A DNA stretch of 64,000 nt, taken from positions 372,001-436,000 of the forward strand of contig JAQFVV010006475.1 of the NCBI GenBank assembly GCA_028023455.1, given 5' to 3'. Positions within the stretch are counted from its first letter, which is position 1. Every line of letters starts with the position of its first letter. Made by a program: the position numbers and the translations under genes. A model generated the notes under the pieces. That model did no database searches. It saw only the letters and a program-made list of their open reading frames with translations, and had not been told where the DNA came from. Shown here piece by piece: positions 57,201 to 64,000 of this stretch. Origin of the DNA: Epiperipatus broadwayi. Taxonomy: Eukaryota; Onychophora; Udeonychophora; Euonychophora; Peripatidae.

Positions 57201-58484
57201 CTGCTTTTAATCATTATCAACTTCCACTGTCTGCAAATGTTCACAATATCTGTTTAACTTACCAACTATAAAGTCCTTCAGGGTTCACAGTGATTTTTAT
57301 TTGTTGATACTAATTGAATTCTGCTTCCTTTAAGATAATTTTAGGTCTTGGCTTAGTAATCAAGAATTCAGTTGTATAATCTGAAAGTTTGTTGTTAAAC
57401 TTTGGAATGTTCTCAATAATTATTGCTTGAAAGAGGATGAATAATTTGCAGCCACAATGTCTCTGTTTAGGTCTAAAACATCAATTGTACTAATTTATCT
57501 TTAAATCATTACTTTTTTTGCTCATAAATCACTTCATTATAATTCTGTGCTGATTTGAAAAAAAAAATTTTTTTTTTGTGGCTCCCAGTTCTGATCATTG
57601 GAGAAACCTGATTTTTGTGCAGGGAAATAGCTTAAGTCATAATCTATAATATTCAATTCTAAAATTGAGATTGAATTAAAATTTAAAATAATTTTTTAAT
57701 CTGCACTGTTTAACCGCATTCGGCAACTTCCGGTTCGATACCATGATATCGTAACTTTTTTACTATGAACAATTTAACACTGGGATTTCTTTTTTTTCCT
57801 TAGTGTTATGATTAATTTTTGTATCTATAATAATCCCTTGGCCATTTTTTGTCTTCCTTGACTGGTTTACAATCATAGAAACTTGTTTACACTTCTAATA
57901 TCTGATGCAACAATGAAATTCTTAAAACCATCTTTGTTAACATTTTATTTTCCATGTTTTCTATGAGCTTTGATGTCCAAATGATTTATCTGTTTATTCT
58001 AGCAAAAAAAATTGGATTTCTAGTGTCTCAATTTTTTTTAGAATTATTTGGCCCAATTTAAAATTATTTTCCAAGGTTTTTGTTATTCTAATGCTTCTTA
58101 GAATTATTTAACCTAGCTTTTGCCTATTTTTAATGGCAGCATTTGCATAAATGGAATGATAGATACTCTCAATTATTGTTGAGTGAAAACTGTTCTAAAA
58201 AATTTTTATAAAGATGAAAAAACGATAAAACAGGTATTCACTTACATCTAAACTTTTCTTCTATGAATCCAAAATTGAACTATGACTTAGGTGAATAAAA
58301 CAGGGAGCCTGGAACAGTAAAAACTGGAATCCCAGGCTCTTTCTAGTGGACTAAATAATAATTATATTACATTATCATAATAAAAAGTGTGTGAAGAAAT
58401 ATTTAATTCCAAACCTTTTCCCACAATTTTACATGCAATATTTTTTGCTTTAAAGAAAGAAAAATAGAGATTATTTAAGTCATT
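57201..58484. other. AT-rich DNA, no gene recognised
   Basis: Holds a short hairpin near 58296-58335 (GAGCCTGG ... CCAGGCTC) and a lone B-box-like GGTTCGATACC (57732). Nothing else. Confidence 0.5.
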
Positions 58485-58985
58485 TAGATTTTTCAGATGA
58501 TAAGCTCATTTTTGTAAATAATATTTCAGAGCAGGAAATATTGCAAAGTTTTGAAAGTAAGAAAGTAGACTTTAAAGATAAATGTTAAAAAAGACTATAA
58601 TAATGTTTATTGGATTTACTCAGAAGAAAATAAAGATTGATAATCATGAATTAGAAGAAGTTGGCAACTAATATCTTGTTCATATTATTATCAATACAGA
58701 TAAAAACAAAGAATGAAAATGATCATAGAATGAAATGTGGATAGCATCCTTTTGATAAAAATAACATAGATTTAAAAGAAAATATGCCTATGTATTTGAA
58801 AAGGAATGTTATAAATTTGAAACTTGGACACATATCAGAAGTATAATTCTAAAATTTCAGGTCAGTCAAATACTGAGAGATGCTGTGTTGAGGATAATAG
58901 GGAAATGTTCAAAAATGAAATACATGGGTGAGAGAACAAACAGATGTTTTACTGATATCAAAAAAAGTAAAAGTCAGAAATGAAG
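58485..58985 (+). pseudogene. decayed RTE RT/C-terminal fragment
   Basis: Plus-strand codons from 58485 follow the RTE element of 50.8-53.7 kb: S-D-D-K-L-I-F-V-N-N-I-S-E-Q-E-I-L-Q against A-D-D-I-V-V-F-A-N-N-A-S-E-L-Q-E-M-L-Q, then K-I-N-V-K-K-type text with shifts, then DNA-level similarity to the region encoding Y-L-G and G-S-E-T-W (58660-58860). Many stops. Same lineage, far older, 5'-truncated upstream of motif C. A MITE follows at 59010. Confidence 0.65.
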
Positions 58986-59009
58986 TATTGCTAGATGGTA
59001 TAAAATGAT

Positions 59010-59350
59010 CGAAACATCACATAATTATCATTTTATATGCTTATCAAGCTGTTACTGATGGTAGAAAATTCTCCATAGTAGTGCTACCAAATGTTAGCCT
59101 TAATAAGCAATGGATGCAAGAAGGTTTGTGCATAAAATCCTTATTTATTGCCTACTCATCCAATATCGCCAGATTAGTTTTTAGCTTGTGGCTTTCATTA
59201 GTTAGGAGTCTTGTATTTGGGAGCACTACTGTTATTAACAGCCTGCATAAGCATATAAAATGGTGATCATGTTATGTTTAGATGGTTTTAGGTAAAATAT
59301 GGCTGCTGGAGGTTTGCATTCAATTCTAAGATTTAGGTGCAATGCTTTGT
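59010..59350. mobile_element. MITE, third copy of the fold-back family
   Basis: Ends are inverted: GAAACATCACATAATTATCA at 59012 against the reverse complement of GGTGATCATGTTATGTTTA near 59262-59280. Inner text CTACTCATCCAATAT (59152) and AGAAGGTTTGTGCATAAAAT (59120) match the 42.2-kb copy, but the right arm is largely replaced, so it does not fold back fully. 59285-59345 matches the reverse complement of 41945-42010. Confidence 0.75.
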
Positions 59351-60163
59351 ATGTTGTAAGCATTTTTTTTTTAATTATTTTAATTTCCATTTATTTTTGC
59401 CATTACAATGAGATCACTTCTTTTGCTAACTTTTTATTTTCTGTTAAATGATTATTGAATATTGGAATCAATGATTTCAAAATAATTTCATTATTTTTAT
59501 TTAAAGATTTTTTTGCAAATTTTTCACTTTTGATTTTTGAGACTATTTTGGTTTCTGATGAATTATGAGTATTTGAAAACCTGTATCATTTGCCGAATAA
59601 CTTACAATTTTATCTTACACATCATAGTTACTAGATCCTTTCCATTTTAAATCTGAGGAGTTAATAATTTAAGTTCATTTTTATTTCAAAACTATTACTT
59701 TTTTTTTGGTGTTCAAAATTACACAATAAACTTATGATTATAAATTATTATGATTTCTGGCTAAATATTTATTTGAAATCACAATTTATTCTACCTCATC
59801 TAAGGCATTAAACAAACATTAATGAACTTGAAAATAATAGGTTATAATAGTTGGCTAGCTTGCACCATAAGCTAATTAACATTTTCCATAGATTTTACAT
59901 CTTAGCACTTTTATGATATATTACTAATAAACTCATATAATAAGATTATGAAGATTAACTTCAAGATAATTTATTGCTACTTATAATTTAGCTGGCTAAT
60001 ATGATTATGATAACTGTCATTATTACCTTACAACTGTCTCATACTATATTAATTTTAAAACTAAGGATAAATAAAAACATTCATCAGAAGTCACACACAC
60101 ATTACTAGTTAACTTATTTAAAGTCCACATATTAATATTAAATTTAAAATTTATGGAACTTAC
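59351..60163. other. AT-rich DNA, no gene recognised
   Basis: T-rich runs only. Confidence 0.5.
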
Positions 60164-60212
60164 AAATTCCTCAGTGAATTTCTCCATATGACGTCTATAA
60201 ATAGCATTGTGT
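60164..60212 (-). CDS. weak candidate small exon
   Basis: Minus strand: acceptor-like ATATGCAG/ACAC and donor-like TTT/GTAAGTTCC bound 49 bp whose frame reads H-N-A-I-Y-R-R-H-M-E-K-F-T-E-E-F. It could belong to the same transcript as the 49255-49394 exon, but the phases (ends in phase 0; the other starts needing one base) require at least one exon between them. The acceptor has no clear pyrimidine tract. No family recognised. Confidence 0.22.
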
Positions 60213-63200
60213 CTGCATATTCCCATCATGTTATGCTTTAAATTAAGTTATTAAATCTTGTGGATTTACTTGTATCCTACTAGCAAAGCACAGTAACACA
60301 ATACGGATATTATTATGACCAATCAAAGCACTGAAAATTACTACCTCAATAACTAGCTATCATTGCCATAACATTTATAAATACAATAGTCTACACCTTC
60401 TATAGTGGACAATCTAGTATTTTAAATAGCACATGAGGGACAACATCACTAAATAAGCTCCTTAGAGCAAGACACCTGCATATAATAATGGTAGCTCCCA
60501 TGCTTATTTATCAAGCATAAGTGAAGGCAAAGATGCAGTCTTACAACCTAAGAAAAGAGAAAACACACCAAAGACAAATGATTCTCCCCATAGAATCTAA
60601 CTAAATAAACTATATAAAATATTTTGGAACACTGTCTTCTCATGGAAAATACATATAATACTGGAAGATCATTTCCATCCCATAAACATCATAAATAGTA
60701 TACTATTTGATAAATCTAAAGCTATAAAGCATATCTATTTCTCACATTGGTAAGATACAAATTTATCGCTAATGATAAAGATTAATAGCTTGTACGATCC
60801 TTAAAATCCACACATTAAATAATATCCGAAACCCACAGGAAAGTATTAGTCAAAACGACTATAAACTCATAAAATAGCATGGTAAATATTTGCATAAGAT
60901 CAGGAATACGCACACGAACAATGAGCATAATAAATATTTATGAAATCAAGTGGACAGATTGATGCAATAGATATTGTTAATTAAATGATTAATAAAATAA
61001 ATTTGTTCTCAGACAAATTCAAAATCTATTTTTTGCTACAAATGATATTAAGAAAATTATTAAAACTTCTGATAAACACACTTGTAATGATTATTTGTAC
61101 CAAGTTATAACGAATAGGCAACTTTAAATTTAAATCCTTTGCCAATATATTTAAAATTACGTGTGTGTAATAAAATCTCTACACACATTTATTGTAAACT
61201 CCTTGAGACAATTTCAGATGGTAAAGTAAGATACATTGACATGTAAAATAAAGCATAAAATATATAACTATTATATTACCTTTTTTTAAAAAAAAAATAC
61301 ATATTACAATACTAATGATGATGATAAATTCAGTTCATTAGTAAAGTTTCCTCAACAGTAGCCAGATCGACGCATTAATATTTTCAAACCAATATGTTTA
61401 CTTATTTATTTATTCTGTATAAAAAGAAAACAACAATCTATAACTTCACTATGATAGTAGACAAGCACACGAATACAATATACTACTTTAAATGAACAGG
61501 TATGGATCCATTACAGGACACGATTTAATATTAACTAGCTAGTTTGAATATGACAATTTTATACAATTATTATTAAATTCTAGTTATCCGCGGTTTCATT
61601 GAAAAATATTTTATTAACAGTTTTCCCTCTTTCTGGAGAAGCAGACAATAAAGCAACATTTCCGCCATAAATAAATGATATGCCAGTTTTCATTAACAAA
61701 TTTTTAATTTTCAGAAAACAGTATTCAATTTCTCTCTGTTTTTTTTTTTTCATTTAGACTTTGTTGGATTTTTTTTTTTTTTAAGTTAATAATTAAGACC
61801 AAACATTTATTTAAATTACTTTAGTTTTGAACAGTCTTAACATTTCTATTATTATTTTTAACTTGGTCTTAAATTTACTGCCACAAAGAATACGATTTAT
61901 TAGCATTAAATAATTATTTAGAATTTTCCTTATGATTTCAATTAAGATTACCATTTTTATTTGTTGAAAATTTTTAAAGTTATATGTTGAGTTAAAAGTA
62001 TTATCTTGGCACATTATTGTAAAATTTAGATTCGTTTAGTTAAGAAAGCATAAAACTTGATACCTTAATTTCTCTCAGCAATGCATTGATGTGACAACTT
62101 TAAAGAACAAATATAATTTTTACTTGTTTTTAAAAAAACAAAAGGCAAAAAATAAAAGTTATACTGTTTTCCTTTTTTTTTTCTTGAAAGGACAATCTCC
62201 ATGATGAAACTCTCTCAATTCTCTCCAGTTCCGCGCTCTTTTCTCCAATATAAAAAAAACAAAAAACAAATCACATGTCATCATTCTGTGTTTCAATTTC
62301 AAGTTTAATAATACTTAACGTGAATAGTTTTTTTTTTTTTTTTAAATAATAAACATAAAATATGTGTAATAAATTTACTGATTTTTTTTTTACATTTTGA
62401 TTGCTGTTTTTATCAGAAGTTAAGAATAATAAATATTTTATTTGCTAAGTTTATTATCTATTTTACTTTTAAAAGTTAATAAATAAATTGAATATTTTAA
62501 TAAATAAAATTAAAGATCTAAAAATCAACTTATACACCCGTGCATGCACACACATCTAAGAGTGTAAAACTGATCTTATTTAAGGCAAGCTTCTTTTAAT
62601 AATCCACTTCAACTTTAAATAACCCAACAAATTTTCAACACTAAAACTTAAAATATTCATTAAGCTAGCTCTCTTTCTTTCTTTCTTTTAACTTTTGATA
62701 AAAATGTTACATTATAAACATGCACTTTATTAATTAAATATGAATAGCAGTTATATACTTTTTAAATATCTTTTATTAGATAACTATTTAACTATAAATA
62801 TATGAGATATTGTTTATTAAGTGAGACCATTTATTTACATATTAAATGATATAGTTTTATGTCTAGTTATTAGTCTTATTTCATCTTTTATTTTCTTTTT
62901 ATGGTTAAGTATTATATACTGCACTGATAAGTTGTCTTAATAAAAACAGGTGGCAGATCACATGGTTACGATATATATATAATTAGTTATACATATCTCA
63001 GTGCATCATTCATCTTAGTTCAATTCTATCAACCATCCATCAACCCAGAAGTTAGACCAAATCCTCCACACCCTTGAGGCATCTGCCTAAATACTGTAAC
63101 TTATTGGCATCTTTGTTACAAGAAGTGAAGGAGATGATATAACACATTCATATTTTGCTTTGTCTTCAGTACATTGATTAACCAAACCAAATTATCTTAG

Positions 63201-64000
63201 GATTTTATTCTCCAGTTGAAAATATTTAAATATTCACATTCCAACCAATATTAGATATCTCAGTTTATTAAGGTTTAATGTAAAAAATCCATTTACCTGA
63301 ATTTGAAGCCAAATTACCATTGAAGATATATATATTGTAATCCCACTAAGCAGTTAGTTAGCAACCAAATGATTGAGTCATCATATTGATCATCAAAATC
63401 TACAATCATAACATTTGGGTCACTGTTCTACTGCTGCACTCAATAAATCTGACCAAGCAAGGGTGCATAAAACCAGGGTACCATTAAAACTTCATAGTAA
63501 ATCTAATTACTCTTTATCTCAGGTTTGAATTATATAAATATCTATATCCTAATGTCCAATAAAATATTATTCATTTTTCTAATAATATTCTATTTTAATC
63601 AATAAGCAAATAATTTTAATTTGAATTAATAATGAGATTCTTATATTTAAAATTATTTTTGTTCAACAATCTAGGATAATAGTAATGATACTATGAATAA
63701 GAAAGGGATTTTGCTCATACTCATATATCACACTGTTTCTTAAAATCCACATTAAAATAATAAAATAAAATAATCTCTGGATGTTATTTTAACATCAAAC
63801 AAAATATAATTTAATAAAGTGACTTTTAAGTATCATTGTATAAACATTATAGTATTTGGGGATTTAGATTATCTGATGATGCAGATGATGATACTGGCAC
63901 AAAGTCAAAATTTAAGGATCAAACAAATTTTATTAATAATAGAAAACATAACAATTATAAATTATTGTAATTTAATATGATTAAGAATAATACAATTATT
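60213..64000. other. AT-rich DNA, no gene recognised
   Basis: Poly-T and poly-A tracts (for example 61738-61784 and 62326-62345), a short CTTT repeat near 62670-62690. I searched both strands for conserved motifs and found none. Confidence 0.5.

Noticed and set aside
57715-57745. tRNA or SINE suggested by GGTTCGATACC
   Set aside because: Lone B-box-like word; no A box at the expected distance.

Overview
This window is AT-rich animal DNA made almost entirely of transposable elements and their remains, with no complete host gene. Ty3/gypsy LTR retrotransposons, Penelope-like elements, an RTE-type non-LTR element, piggyBac and hAT remains, and a spliced-looking exon all point to an invertebrate metazoan. 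A lophotrochozoan such as a mollusc fits, but the sequence does not fix the species. Bacterial features (operons, Shine-Dalgarno sites, CRISPR, IS elements) are absent.

Layout. 1-4905: decayed Ty3/gypsy element with gag, protease, RT, RNase H and integrase remains and a 3' LTR. 5.4-5.7 kb: non-LTR RT relic. 6.07-8.59 kb: Penelope-like element arranged as a head-to-head inverted pair. 9.8-11.6 kb: degenerate repeats and a non-LTR C-terminal relic. 12.9-14.4 kb (minus): pseudogene of an uncharacterised multicopy invertebrate family. 15.6-17.2 kb: first copy of a non-autonomous DNA transposon with terminal inverted repeats and internal arrays. 17.8-23.85 kb: a second head-to-head Penelope pair, whose sense half is split by a 4.7 kb insertion of unknown class. 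23.85-25.32 and 34.97-36.46 kb: a diverged 1.5 kb direct repeat flanking the second copy of the DNA transposon (25.45-34.90 kb).

That second copy was split by a Ty3/gypsy element (25927-33589, with two LTRs and a 5-bp target duplication). The Ty3/gypsy element was in turn split inside its protease by a deleted piggyBac element (about 27.72-30.05 kb) carrying a 162-bp tandem array. This nesting gives a relative order of insertion.

Further right: a hAT transposase relic (41.2-42.7 kb) broken by a fold-back MITE; a 333-bp tandem array (45.5-46.7 kb), each unit with a CCAAT box and TATA-like sequence; a small MITE-like element (48.2-48.6 kb); one convincing host-type exon on the minus strand (49255-49394); a nearly full-length but inactivated RTE element (50.8-53.7 kb, minus); a decayed RTE copy of the same lineage (58.5-59.0 kb); and a third MITE copy (59.0-59.35 kb). 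The final 3.8 kb shows nothing recognisable. The window reads as a large intron or intergenic tract serving as a retrotransposon and transposon graveyard.
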